Below the pieces are notes generated by a model that saw only the letters and a list, made by a program, of their open reading frames with translations, was not told the origin of the DNA and did not search any database. This document shows, in pieces, positions 46,067-59,100 of a DNA stretch of 64,000 bases. Every line of letters begins with the position of its first letter. Position 1 is the stretch's first letter. This DNA comes from Antedon bifida (Eukaryota; Echinodermata; Crinoidea; Comatulida; Antedonidae), in contig OY727095.1 of the NCBI GenBank assembly GCA_963402885.1, positions 3,539,001-3,603,000 on the forward strand, given 5' to 3'. The position numbers and the translations under genes are program-made.

Positions 46067-46069
46067 TGG

Positions 46070-47457
46070 TTTAGGCCAACTTCGGCCACAGACAATTTCG
46101 GCCACAGACATAATACTACAATATCTATGGAACGCCCATAGTGCCATTGATAGGGGAACAATGACACATGACAATATAATACAGGATTATCGATTCCATT
46201 GCGTTATTTTTTTTTTTTTTTTTTTTACACAGGAAAACACGGACACGGACAAACTTGGCAATTATGCGTGTAAAATTTTACCTAATAAAATGAACTTGAA
46301 CTATTAGTAAAACACCACTACCCAAGAGGAATTATGTGAGCATTGAAGAATTTTTTTGTTAGATAATATGTGTCTCTGAACAGGCTCAGAATGAATTTCT
46401 GACTGTGTGCGTCATGAGAAGGTACGTGCTGGAAAACCCCTGTTGATTTGCCCGTTGCATTTTGCCGGGGATTCCCCATTTCCGTAGTACTACTCTATTT
46501 ATCTTCATTTCCGTACGTCGTCCGTAATATTGGGCCGAACTTTGAAATAACAGTGTGAAATGAATTTTTGAAATTGTTGTTTTACTGACTTACTTAGCAT
46601 TTATTGAAAAATAATACAATTCAACGTTTTGCTCAATATATTTATAGCAGCAATTATTAATTGATAATACTAATAGGCCTAGTAATTAGTTTGGGGACTT
46701 CCTCTGACGTTCGCATTGAACACAACAAATGCTATCCTTAGTCGCATTTTTATCCAAATTATTACTCATTTTGTTTGTATATTGATATGATATGTTCATT
46801 TATTCTGTGCATGTTAAAATATGTTATTATTTTTATGTTGGGTCTGATATGTTCCTTTTATTTATGCACATGTGTTCTTAAGACATGACCTGTTGAGCTC
46901 CATGATAAAACATTGAATTACTCCTGTATTGTATTAAAAACCAATCAGAAGAAGATGACAAAGTTTTATTAAATTTATTTTTTTTATCACTAATTTTCTT
47001 CTTGATTCTGCTTGTATTTATGTGTGAGTTCCTGATATTCCTCTTTCCTTTAGGTCACCTCAGCAATGGAAGGAAAAATAAAATTTCTTTTTTTTTCTTA
47101 GAATTTCTTCTTTCATAGCCAAACTATTAATACGAGTGTATTTAACTGTGTCACTGACAGTTGAATTTGTTTTTCGCCAAGACTTCCAGCAGACTAATAA
47201 AATACAACTTTACTCCATGATACAACCAAACTGGAATGGAAACAACAAATCTAATAAATGCAAATTGTAGTGGAATAAAGTTAAGAATGATAACACTGTA
47301 ATGCAATAGTAATAGTCATAAAAATACTATACAACAAAGCATGAGATGCGATAACTAATACTAGCAAAAACAATAGCACGGTCTAATTATGCGTGAATGG
47401 CGCGCCATAGAAATCTGTTGTGGTCGAAACTGTCTGTGGCCGAAACGGTCATATGCC
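46070..47457. mobile_element. 1.39-kb MULE-like element with 10-bp target duplication, copy A
   Basis: The ends share TTTCGGCCACAGACA and a second TTTCG-CCACA block in inverted orientation. ATTTGTGTGG flanks both sides (46060-46069, 47458-47467), inside an 89-bp unit. Within lies a LINE-like tail (TAATAAAATGAACTTGAAC). No transposase. Confidence 0.8.
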
Positions 47458-49712
47458 ATTTGTGTGGGGTATTGTAGAGTAGTAGAACAAAGACAACAGA
47501 TATTTTCACAACACATATATTTTTTGGTTTAATATTTAGTTCTGTAGTTATAATATATTATGTAGTAATATATTCTTTAGTAAAAACAAAAATAACATGC
47601 GTTTTCAGGGGATTTCAGGACACCATGTTAATTAAAGAATCGTACCTCCTGAACGGAGGATTGTATTTAAGCCCACACTGTAAAGAATGTCTGACCACCT
47701 GTTGAAATACATTAGCATTAATGCTTTAAGTCTCTAAAGGTAGATCCAGGACCAGGTAGTTAGATGTGTAGTTAGATGGCAATCACTATCATCAGGCCTA
47801 AATATTGGTTTACAAAGATATCATTCGCCTTTTATTTTGGTATTTGTATGGCGCGCCACAATCTATCTGCTATGCCATACTTTTGATTATTTTAAACTAG
47901 GGCTAGGTAGTGCCGTTGTTAACCCACTCACTATAGTTCATCCTATTCATTATCACTTTGGTAATAGTAGTGTACAATGAAAGTATATTTTATTATCACT
48001 CTGTGTAAATATAACCAAAATTGTAATAGTACTGAGAGTTATAAACTGCTGTGTGTTATTATCTTTGTTTAACATTAGAATACAATGTTAATATTAAATC
48101 TATGGTTTAAGATTATCTGATAACAAATTGTATAACAGGAACTCAATAAACAAAACAAATCATGAATACAATTTCTACCCTGGAGTTCTGTATACATTTT
48201 ATAATTAACTTTTTAAGGACAAATTGTGTAACAGGAACTCAATAAACAAAACAAACTTTTAATCATTAATATAATAATACATTAATCATAATTTCTCTTT
48301 TCTCTACAGGATCTCAATAAACAAAACAAATCATGAATACAATTTCTACCCTGGAGTTCTGTATACATTTTATAATTAACTTTTTAAGGACAAATTGTGT
48401 AACACTAACAGGAACTCAATAAACAAAACAAACAAATCATTAATAACAATTTCTACCCTGGAGTTCTGTATAAATGTTATAAGGAACTTTTTATTATATT
48501 GTTATTAATGATTTGTTTGTTTTGATTATTGAGTTCCTGTTATACAATTTGTTATAGATAATCTTAAACCAGAGCAATATGTACAAAAAATATATTTAGA
48601 TTATAAAGATAATAAATGTTTGCTGAAGTCTTATGACTGTATATAGCCTCTGCACCAGATCAAATGTGAGATAACAAATTACCTATCAGAGGTCCCTGTA
48701 GCCCAAAAGAAGATTAACCAAAAATAAGACCAATTTTGACAAATATAGTGACCCATGAAACCCAAAGAAGAGAGCTCAATCAACCAGATCTAACATGGGA
48801 TACCAGATAAGACTAAATTAAGGTATTATGAATACCTGTTTTAACGTGTGCGAAACTTGTATCAGTATTAGGATGACACAATTGCAGCAAATGCATAAAA
48901 TGTCTTTAAAACCCAATTAGTGATATGACTGGAAACGTTCTTAAACAAATTAATTTGAAAAAAATAAAAGTTACAGAGTTATTTGTCTAAAAAATATAAT
49001 TTGTTATAAACTAGAATCTAGCTAGTCAACAGCAAATACAGTGTGTGGTATGTTTAGACAGTAGACACTAAAAAAAAAAAATTTGTATGGGAAATCTTGA
49101 TAGCCTAAATACTTTTGGGAAATTAGAAGGTGACCCAATGCAAACTACACAAGTTTAGAAGAAAATAAAGTGAAAAGGCTTTGCCACTATGGCTACGTTG
49201 AGAAACACCCTCATGACATTATTTTAAAGAAATTTAATTTCTTTATTGTAGGAACAAAACCCATTTTGAGTAAGAAATAGAAAAATATGAAACTAGAGAA
49301 CTAAAAGAGGATAAATTATGTGTTTACTAATTTTGCTCTAGATAACACACTCAATTTTTGACAATTTCATAGCTAAAACAGTTTTTTGTTAGAGATTTTT
49401 CTTATGAAAGAAATTAATTGTTCAGTAGGAGTTCGATCAGGAATTGTGTTTCAGAATCTTTTTAGCCAGGGTTGTTTTTGTATTTGAGAAAAATGTTATG
49501 GAGATTGTCAACAAGCTTACATTGAGAAAAACAAGGGGTCTGATTATTATTAATGACTTGCTTTGTGTTTGCCTGTTGCCCCTAGATACAGGCAAACAAA
49601 TCCTCAAAATCATTATCGTTAGTTTAATATTAACTTTGTATTTAAACATAAGATAAAGTAAAAATCATCTGATTGTTTGAAACATGTATAAAGGTTATAG
49701 AAATGTTTGGTT

Positions 49713-50588
49713 ATTACTTTATGATCCATTTATTAGTAGACTAAAATGCACTGCTTCCCAAAGGCTGTTAGACAGGGTATTTGTGTGGGGTATTGTACTA
49801 CCTTACTTTATGATCCATTTATTAATAGACTAAAATGCACTGCTTCCCCAGGGCTGTTAGACAGGGTATTTGTGTGGGGTATTGTACTACCTTACTTTAT
49901 GATCCATTTATTAATAGACTAAAATGCACTGCTTCCCCAGGGCTGTTAGTCAGGGTATTTGTGTGGGGTATTGTACTACCTTACTTTATGATCCATTTAT
50001 TAATAGACTAAAATGCACTGCTTCCCTAGGGCTGTTAGTCAGGGTATTTGTGTTGGGTATTGTACTACCTTACTTTATGATCCATTTATTAATAGACTAA
50101 AATGCACTGCTTCCCCAGGGCTGTTAGTCAGGGTATTTGTTTGGGGTATTGTACTACTTTACTTTATGATCCATTTATTAATAGACTAAAATGCACTGCT
50201 TCCCCAGGGCTGTTAGTCAGGGTATTTGTGTGGGGTATTGTACTACCTTACTTTATGATCCATTTATTAATAGACTAAAATGCACTGCTTCCCCAGGGCT
50301 GTTAGTCAGGGTATTTGTGTGGGATATTGTACTACCTTACTTTATGATCCATTTATTAATAGACTAAAATGCACTGCTTCCCTAGGGCTGTTAGTCAGGG
50401 TATTTGTGTGGGGTATTGTACTACCTTACTTTATGATCCATTTATTAATAGACTAAAATGCACTGCTTCCCTAGGGCTGTTAGTCAGGGTATTTGTGTGG
50501 GGTATTGTACTACCTTACTTTATGATCCATTTATTAATAGACTAAAATGCACTGCTTCCCCAAGGCTGTTAGTCAGGGTATTTGTGTG
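49713..50588 (+). repeat. 89-bp satellite, about ten units (copy B)
   Basis: The same number and order of unit variants as in copy A, so the array was duplicated as a block. Confidence 0.92.
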
Positions 50589-50589
50589 G

Positions 50590-51965
50590 TTTAGGCCAAC
50601 TTCGGCCACAGACAATTTCGGCCACAGATATAATACTACAATATCTATGGAACGCCCATAGTGCCATTGCCATCAACAATGACACATGACAATATAATAC
50701 AGGATTATCGATTCCATTGCGTTATTTTTTTTTTACACAGGAAAACACGGACACGGACAAACTTGGCAATTATGCGTGTAAAATTTTACCTAATAAAATG
50801 AACTTGAACTATTAGTAAAACACCACTACCCAAGAGGAATTATGTGAGCATTGAAGAATTTTTTTGTTAGATAATATGTGTCTCTGAACAGGCTCAGAAT
50901 GAATTTCTGACTGTGTGCGTCATGAGAAGGTACGTGCTGGAAAACCCCTGTTGATTTGCCCGTTGCATTTTGCCGGGGATTCCCCATTTCCGTAGTACTA
51001 CCCTATTTATCTTCATTTCCCTACGTCGTCCGTAATATTGGGCCGAACTTTGAAATAACAGTGTGAAATGAATTTTTGAAATTGTTGTTTTACTGACTTA
51101 CTTGGCATTTATTGAAAAATAATACAATTCAACGTTTTGCTCAATATATTTATAGCAGCAATTATTAATTGATAATACTAATAGGCCTAGTAATTAGTTT
51201 GGGGACTTCCTCTGACGTTCGCATTGAACACAACAAATGCTATCCTTAGTCGCATTTTTATCCAAATTATTACTCATTTTGTTTGTATATTGATATGATA
51301 TGTTCATTTATTCTGTGCATGTTAAAATATGTTATTATTTTTATGTTGGGTCTGATATGTTCCTTTTATTTATGCACATGTGTTCTTAAGACATGACCTG
51401 TTGAGCTCCATGATAAAACATTGAATTACTCCTGTATTGTATTAAAAACCAATCAGAAGAAGATGACAAAGTTTTATTAAATTTATTTTTTTTATCACTA
51501 ATTTTCTTCTTGATTCTGCTTGTATTTATGTGTGAGTTCCTGATATTCCTCTTTCCTTTAGGTCACCTCAGCAATGGAAGGAAAAATAAAATTTCTTTTT
51601 TTTTCTTAGAATTTCTTCTTTCATAGCCAAACTATTAATACGAGAGTATTTAACTGTGTCACTGACAGTTGAATTTGTTTTTCGCCAAGACTTCCAGCAG
51701 ACTAATAAAATACAACTTTACTCCATGATACAACCAAACTGGAATGGAAACAACAAATCTAATAAATGCAAATTGTAGTGGAATAAAGTTAAGAATGATA
51801 ACACTGTAATGCAATAGTAATAGTCATAAAAATACTATACAACAAAGCATGAGATGCGATAACTAATACTAGCAAAAACAATAGCACGGTCTAATTATGC
51901 GTGAATGGCGCGCCATAGAAATCTGTTGTGGCCGAAACTGTCTGTGGCCGAAACGGTCATATGCC
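50590..51965. mobile_element. MULE-like element, copy B
   Basis: Same insertion point and target duplication (50580-50589, 51966-51975) as copy A, so it was copied with the surrounding DNA rather than inserted twice. It differs mainly by small indels. Confidence 0.8.
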
Positions 51966-52125
51966 ATTTGTGTGGGGTATTGTACAGTAGTAGAACAAAG
52001 ACAACAGATATTTTCACAACACATATATTTTTTGGTTTAATATTTAGTTCTGTAGTTATAATGCTTTATATTTCACATGACAGAAGATTGTAAAAATCTG
52101 TTGAATCAGTAAGTTTGTCTAATAC

Positions 52126-52385
52126 CTGCATAACATAATGTCAAACTTATTTTGGTAGAAATACACCAGGAGTAGATCCAGTATTTAGAGGGGTGTGCTA
52201 ATATTAGACTGGCGAAAGAAGCCTAGGCCCCGTGGTTATATTATCTGCATAACATATTGCCACACTTATTTTGGTAGAAATACACCAGGAGTAGATCCAG
52301 TATTTAGAGAGGAGGGCTAATAATAGACCGGGGAAAGAAGCCTAAGCCCCATGGTTATATTACCAGCATAACATAAATGTCACAC
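52126..52385 (+). repeat. Two units of the 119-bp satellite
   Basis: Matches the array at 1620-3605. Confidence 0.85.
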
Positions 52386-52499
52386 TCATTTTTAAAGTTT
52401 AAAGTATTTTGTTGCTCCTATACTTTGCATGCGTTAATGGAGATAATTTTGACATAATTTCATCTGTATATCACATGACTTTAACCCAATGTCGCAACT

Positions 52500-52876
52500 C
52501 TTTAATTTTATCGCTCTGGCTCCGCCCATAATGTCTTGCGTTCGTTTGCATTGGTCGAATAGGAATTATGATATCTTCCTAACACTATCTTTGTTTATAT
52601 GAAGTTTGCAAACGATAGATAGGTAAACACGATTTATATTTTCCATTAAATAGGCTGGTCATGCAAGACTGATTAGGAAGTCATGTGACGCACAAAACAG
52701 TGAAAGGTGTGTTGGTAATTTGCATGACAATAAACACCTTGTAGTTAAGTAGCGTTCGTTGATGTAGATCTGCGCAGTCGGACTGACGGACCAGTAGATG
52801 GAGGACCGTTTCCAGAGATGCGTAATCCTGCAGAGTAACTTTATGGTTACCAACAATTCTGTTGTTCAATAGTATT
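52500..52876 (+). promoter_or_regulatory. Probable promoter and 5' untranslated exon of gene 2
   Basis: 52650-52876 is homologous to 10370-10602 upstream of gene 1, including GTCATGTGAC at 52680-52689. Further upstream are a GC-box-like CTCCGCCC (52520-52527) and an inverted CCAAT box (ATTGG near 52550). A good donor, GTGAGT, starts at 52877. From there to 56062 would be the first intron. Confidence 0.5.
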
Positions 52877-53472
52877 GTGAGTTTTTATGTTATTATTTAT
52901 TTTTTTAATATTTCATAAAAGGTGTACAGTAATTTGAGTTATAAAAATGGTCATTTGTTATGAGAATTACACCAGTAGCCAGCTAGTAACAATGTAAAAC
53001 TTTGGTTTAGTGGTTTATTTCCAAATGGGGAAGGTCGGATTTTTGTCGAAGGGAAAAGTTATTCATATTTTAAGTAAAGTCTAGTTATTTTGATTTCATA
53101 TGCTCAGACTACATATGCTAGCTACTAAGTGTATCCTTACCATTTGATTGACTGTATTTCATATAACGTGTTCATGCATTATTTAATCCAATTCCAGTGA
53201 CTATGGCATGATCAACTTTTGTTAACATTTTGAGAATTTTTGGTGGCGTGCTAGACTTGTAAATGTTTTTTTTTTTATATTTTTTTTAACATTTTGAGAA
53301 TTTTGGGTGTTGTGCTAGACTTTTTTTAAAGCCTTTCTTTAACTAGGCTCTGCCTCATTGAATAGAACAGTCAAATATTCTCCCCATTCAACTTATAAAC
53401 ATTCCTTATAGAATCAAAATGAAAACAAACAAGTACATTTAGGCAAAACATATGCTGTAAATTAATAGATGA

Positions 53473-53895
53473 CAGGGACGGATGCAGGGTTGTTGCCCTA
53501 ATGGCCCGGGCAACACCCTTAATTTCATACTAAATGTTTTTTCCCATTTCATCGTATACAATATCCATATAATGTTACATAGAAGTTCAGGGCTGGAAAA
53601 GAATATCTGTAAATTAGCAAACTGCGCACATATTTTTTTGTAGATATTTTTCTGACCATAGGCTACGATCTTATTGAAAAATAGGCTACGATCGTCTGTT
53701 TGCTAGCGCACTTGGAGTGACATTTTACGGTGAACAAGAGGTACCATTTATCATGCATCTAGGGGTGTCATTTAACAGAATTGGCTTCACCACAAGCACC
53801 ACCATGGGGGTGGGGATCTGGGGCTCAAATACTCAGTGTCCACAGCCCTGGACTCTTTGGGCAACCCCCTTAAAATAGTCCTGCGACCGCCCCTG
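53473..53895. mobile_element. hAT-like MITE, 423 bp, 5-bp target duplication
   Basis: The ends CAGGGACGG and CCGCCCCTG are complementary with one mismatch. GATGA flanks both sides. Related to the element at 18793-20892. Confidence 0.75.
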
Positions 53896-54039
53896 GATGA
53901 TGGCATCATCCGTTAAAGTTCAGATTTACATGTTAAAAACTTGCTGATGTATAATGGTTATAATAGTACATTATATGATGTAAATTGGTTATAGTGTATA
54001 CAAGCTTTAGTTGTGTTCTTGATTGACTACAGTTGTATT

Positions 54040-55300
54040 TGTTGGACATATTTATAGTGTTATATAGATTTATACATTGGTTATAGTGTTATATAGATTT
54101 GTACATTGGTTATAGTGTTATATAGATTTGTACATTGGTTATAGTGTTATATAGATTTGTACATTGGTTAATAGTGTTATATAGATTTGTACATTGGTTA
54201 TAGTGTTATATAGATTTGTACATTGGTTATAGTGTTATATAGATTTGTACATTGGTTATTTATAGTGTTATATAGATTTGTACATTGGTTATTTATAGTG
54301 TTATATAGATTTATACATTGGTTATAGTGTTATATAGATTTGTACATTGGTTATAGTGTTATATAGATTTGTACATTGGTTATTGTGTTATATAGATTTG
54401 TACATTGGTTAATAGTGTTATATAGATTTGTACATTGGTTATAGTGTTATATAGATTTGTACATTGGTTATAGTGTTATATAGATTTGTACATTGGTTAA
54501 TAGTGTTATATAGATTTGTACATTGGTTAATAGTGTTATATAGATTTGTACATTGGTTATTGTGTTATATAGATTTGTACATTGGTTATAGTGTTATATA
54601 GATGTTTATAATGGTTATAGTTATATAGATTTGTACATTGGTTATAGTGTTATATAGATTTGTACATTGGTTATAGTGTTATATAGATTTGTACATTGGT
54701 TATAGTGTTATATAGATTTGTACATTGGTTATAGTGTTATATAGATTTATACATTGGTTATAGTGTTATATAGATTTGTACATTGGTTATAGTGTTATAT
54801 AGATTTGTACATTGGTTATAGTGTTATATAGATTTGTACATTGGTTATTTATAGTGTTATATAGATTTATACATTGGTTATAAGTGTTATATAGATTTAT
54901 ACATTGGTTATAGTGTTATATAGATTTATACATTGGTTATAGTGTTATATAGATTTGTACATTGGTTATAGTGTTATATAGATTTGTACATTGGTTATAG
55001 TGTTATATAGATTTGTACATTGGTTATAGTGTTATATAGATTTGTACATTGGTTATAGTGTTATATAGATTTGTACAATGGTTATATTGTTATATAGATT
55101 TGTACATTGGTTATAGTGTTATATAGATTTGTACATTGATTATACAGTAGTGTTATATAGATTTGTACATTGGTTATAGTGTTATATAGATTTGTACATT
55201 GGTTATAGTATTATATAGATTTGTACATTGGATATATAGTGTTATATAGATTTGTACATTGGTTATAGTGTTATATAGATTTGTACATTGGTTATAGTGT
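54040..55300 (+). repeat. 29-bp satellite, about 40 units
   Basis: Uninterrupted repeats of TTATATAGATTTGTACATTGGTTATAGTG with scattered substitutions and small insertions. A segment of about 60 bases (53985-54045) recurs at 55290-55350 beyond the array, so the array expanded inside a duplicated flank. There are no spacers. Confidence 0.95.
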
Positions 55301-56062
55301 ATGCAAGCTTTAGTTATGTTCTTAATTGACTACAGTTGCATTTGTTGAGAACATTTATTGAATTGAAAAGTAGAGAGTTATTGCAAACATTTTCTTTCAA
55401 AGCCTATGTTACCATGACAAATGCATCAATTGAAATACTTTTATTTCTCACCCTGTTATTGTGAGGTTTAAGGGAATTGTTCATTGCAAGCTTTCTTGAT
55501 TTGTATTCATCATAAATGTTTGTGTTTCAACAATTTGTTTGCATTTCCTTTGTGGTTTAAACTTAGGGCAGTTTTTGTATTGTCATTTTCAGGTCAATGA
55601 TTTGTACCACATAATAGTACAAATTCTGACATTTGAAAGTCAATGTAAAACCTGCGATTGTTATGCATCATTTACATTTGATATTATTGTAGTTAATATG
55701 GTGGTAGTAAAAGGCATATGTAAATTATCAAAATATCATCAGATTCCAATAGGATATCATCATGACTTGTGAAAGTGGTGGGAAATAAAATATGTGAACT
55801 ATAAAATGTGCTGGTGTAAACATTTTATGGAATAATGGTTTTGCTTTTTATAAATAGAAAACAATTTGGAGCTTTAAAGAGGCACATGTCTGAATTAAAT
55901 GTCCACTGCCCACAATAGAAGTGGAAAATAATCATAGTAAATACTAAGAATTCTACCACTTACAAATTCATAAACATGTTAGTAAATGTTCATATTTATA
56001 ATTTGGTTATATATGTTACACAAATACATGGAAATTAATCTAATGCAATTTATTCTTTACAG

Positions 56063-56100
56063 ATGACAGCGTAAATACATTGAAATGGCAGATTCACAAG
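56063..56100 (+). CDS. Gene 2 first coding exon (MADSQ)
   Basis: The acceptor TTCTTTACAG ends at 56062. The coding part is 56085-56100: ATG and four codons, then one base before GTAATT. The start context matches gene 1. Phase 1 lets it join the Roc exon directly, so gene 2 has no DED region. Confidence 0.7.
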
Positions 56101-59100
56101 GTAATTTTCAAGTTCAAATCCAAATAAGTCTAAATTTATTGATGACGGTTTTATAGTCTTAATATAAAGAAGAAATGAATATATAAAATAGTTGACAATT
56201 TGTTTAGTACAGTTCAATTATATTTATATACCTGTATCTATGTATGTATTTAGGAATGTATTATATTGTTAAAGTCCTATTTCATACAATTGAAAAATGT
56301 ATATATAGTAAATTATGATAAAAAGAGAGAAACAATGCACTGCCTAAGTAGATCGCTTCGAATGTCCTCTCGCGGATGGTCTTTAAGTCTGGCTGGGTGG
56401 CCTAGCTAGGCTTAGTTTTGTAGGTCTAGCTGGTAAATATCGGTAATGTACGAACACTGTACGTTAGCTATAGGCCTAGCCCGATGTTGTCTAGTTGCTG
56501 CATTAATTGTCTTTCTGTTTTTGCCAGAATCCGTTAATATAGATTGGGGAAAACCCAGTATTTTCGCTGAAAAGTTACGATTCTTCCATTTTGTTTTGGC
56601 CTTCACGATTTATTATCAAAAGTGGGAGAATCACAAAAAAATATCAATATCAATCCACGTGCAATGCATGTTGGGATTTATGGCGGGCTGCTTAAATTAT
56701 ATAGAATCAACTTATTTTTCTCATTTTCATCACAACAGGACTATTATGGTATTCATTGTAGTATGTAGTTTGTGACCTTAAATTAGATCTAAAAAACGTA
56801 GGGAATGGGACTTTAATTCAAATGTATTTGATGATTATTGATAAATAATTTTGAAAGAGTAAAAAATACAAAATTGACTACAAATGAAATGTCATTCTTC
56901 ATGCCATTGAATAATAATTAGGATAGCATAATCTTGAAGATCATTGCTATCACCATTTTAGCCTAATTTGGTACATTTTATTTTATTTGTACAGATAATT
57001 AATAAAGAAAACTGAAAATAAATAAACTAAAAAATAACATTCACTTTTCCTTATATTGTGTATACAAATAAAGCGTGGAAAAAATGAATAAAAAGAATAA
57101 TTGTAATTTGCATCACAAATAAAACAAAACAAAAACATCCAAAATACTATAATGATGAATAGAACAAGTTTGTAGCTTTGTATTTTATTGATGATTAATT
57201 TTATTTGAGTTATTGAAAAATATATATACTATACTTATATATATAATCTTATTTAATCAGCTGAAAAGGATATTCCATCTGCTCGTGGTGCAGAGGTTAA
57301 GAAAGCGTACATTAAGGCCTTGAAAGACGGATCTGTCAAAGTTAATCTTGGGACTCTTAAAGTAATTGGACAGGAAGGAGTGGGTAAAACATGCCTTATC
57401 AATGCCTTACTTGGAAAACAGTAAGTACTACTGTAGTTAAGTACAGGGAAATGAACATTAGAAATATGTGAGTCAACTAAAGATTACAAACTAGCCATTT
57501 ATTTCACAGGGCAGATCCAAGATTTTTTAAATGGAAGAGAGTTAATAACTTCTTTGGCACATATAATAATATTGATAGTCTGTCATGTCATAATATTAAA
57601 AAGTTCATAATTTCATCTTAACTCTTAAAAGGGGCAGTGCACACCCCTAGTACCCCTTGTTTCAATAAACCACTGTTTCAATAAACTACTGTTTCAATAA
57701 ACCACTTATTATTACCACTTTTTAAATTGTATTAAAGTGTCACAATTTGAATACTGATTTCAAATGATGTTTACTTCAGATTTGAAACAAACCATCCAGT
57801 TACAGATGGAATAGCAGTGATAAGAACAGCAAGCACAACATGGACAGAGGCTAAAGCTGATAGTGGTAAACATGAATACATTTAGCATTGTTATTATTAT
57901 CCTTATCATTATAAACACATAAGTGGTGTTCACATCAAACTATGGCTAGTTAATTTAACTAGATTATCTATATGATAATTTGGATGTGAACGCTCAATTA
58001 TGTCCGGATGATGGTTTTTTTTCTGGACAATTATTGCTGCTTGGATTTAGTCCAAGGATAGTCCGTTATTTTATGAGGGTAATCCAATTAACAACCCAGC
58101 AGGTGGCCTTCAAACTCATTTTCACCAATGAGATTGAAGTATTTTTTAACCCAATTGACCATTATTATTGACATTATTATGGTCATTTTCATATTTAACA
58201 TTTGAATTGCAAAGAATATGGCTATTCTTTTGTACCCCCATAAAATGTCCTAAAAATTAAATGAACTATATCTGACGAGGACAGAGGTCTAATACTGTAG
58301 ATAGGCCTGCAATATTTACTGAAAAGTAGAATACAAAATTTAACAAACACAGAAAGTAAAATGACCAATTGTTTGTAATCACAAGTTAAAAATAACAACA
58401 TACAGGATAAATTAAAAAAGAGGTGATTTTACTCGGTCAATAACATCGTACTCGAAGAAATATATGATTTACGAGCCTCGAAGCAGTAGTCATGTGATGC
58501 AGTTTCAACCAATCACGTTTACGTATTTACATGGGCTATGTAATATATATATTCCTTTAGTATCCAATCGAGTTCGAACAATACCATGAAAGGCCCAGTG
58601 GTCTATTGGTTAGGACATCTGCATATCAAGTTGAAGGTTCCGGGTTCGAATCTCGGTTGGGGTGACTTTTTCTCATTTTTACAGATTTCCTCATCTTATT
58701 GTTTCAAATTAATTAAATTTCAGTATATCACCGGGCAGTTTAGAATTCATGTTCTGTGCCTGATGTGTTATATATATATATTAATATTTTTAAGTGTTGA
58801 GTGAAAAAATATTGCGCTACAGGTACTGAAGCTATTATATTTGATAGAACAGTAGTAAAGATGTAATTCAGGCTATTGAGCAAAATAAGGGGTAAACATG
58901 GGCAGAGGCTAATGCTGGTAGTGGTAATCATAAATAAAAATTAGCATATTACTCTTAATGGAAATGTGGAATGGAATTCAATAAATACATACAACCGTTG
59001 TATGGTGTCAACAGTCATATTTTCACATACGTAACAATTGTTACTCTCTTTATAACACGCAAGTTACTGTATGTTACATTTTTTGATTATGTACTGTAAT

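Larger units (their letters stand above)
43718..47543 (+). repeat. Family R, tandem copy A
   Basis: Matches 47925-52065 in order and orientation with high identity. It comprises spacer, a block with shared open frames (44917-45136), an 89-bp satellite, the MULE-like element and the post-array block. The short open frames in both copies look like chance frames kept by recent duplication. Confidence 0.85.
47925..52065 (+). repeat. Family R, tandem copy B
   Basis: Second copy of 43718-47543, preceded by a segment (47565-47924) that matches 4934-5275. It carries an extra duplication near 48120-48430 of the GGAACTCAATAAAC block. Confidence 0.85.

Noticed and set aside
54040..55300. CRISPR-like array
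   Set aside because: Units abut with no unique spacers, and the host is an animal. It is a satellite.
56446..56775. 109-codon open frame
   Set aside because: Falls wholly inside the TTAA MITE, and the other copy of the element does not keep it.
58590..58665. Functional tRNA gene
   Set aside because: Boxes A and B are present, but the acceptor stem and anticodon loop are degenerate.
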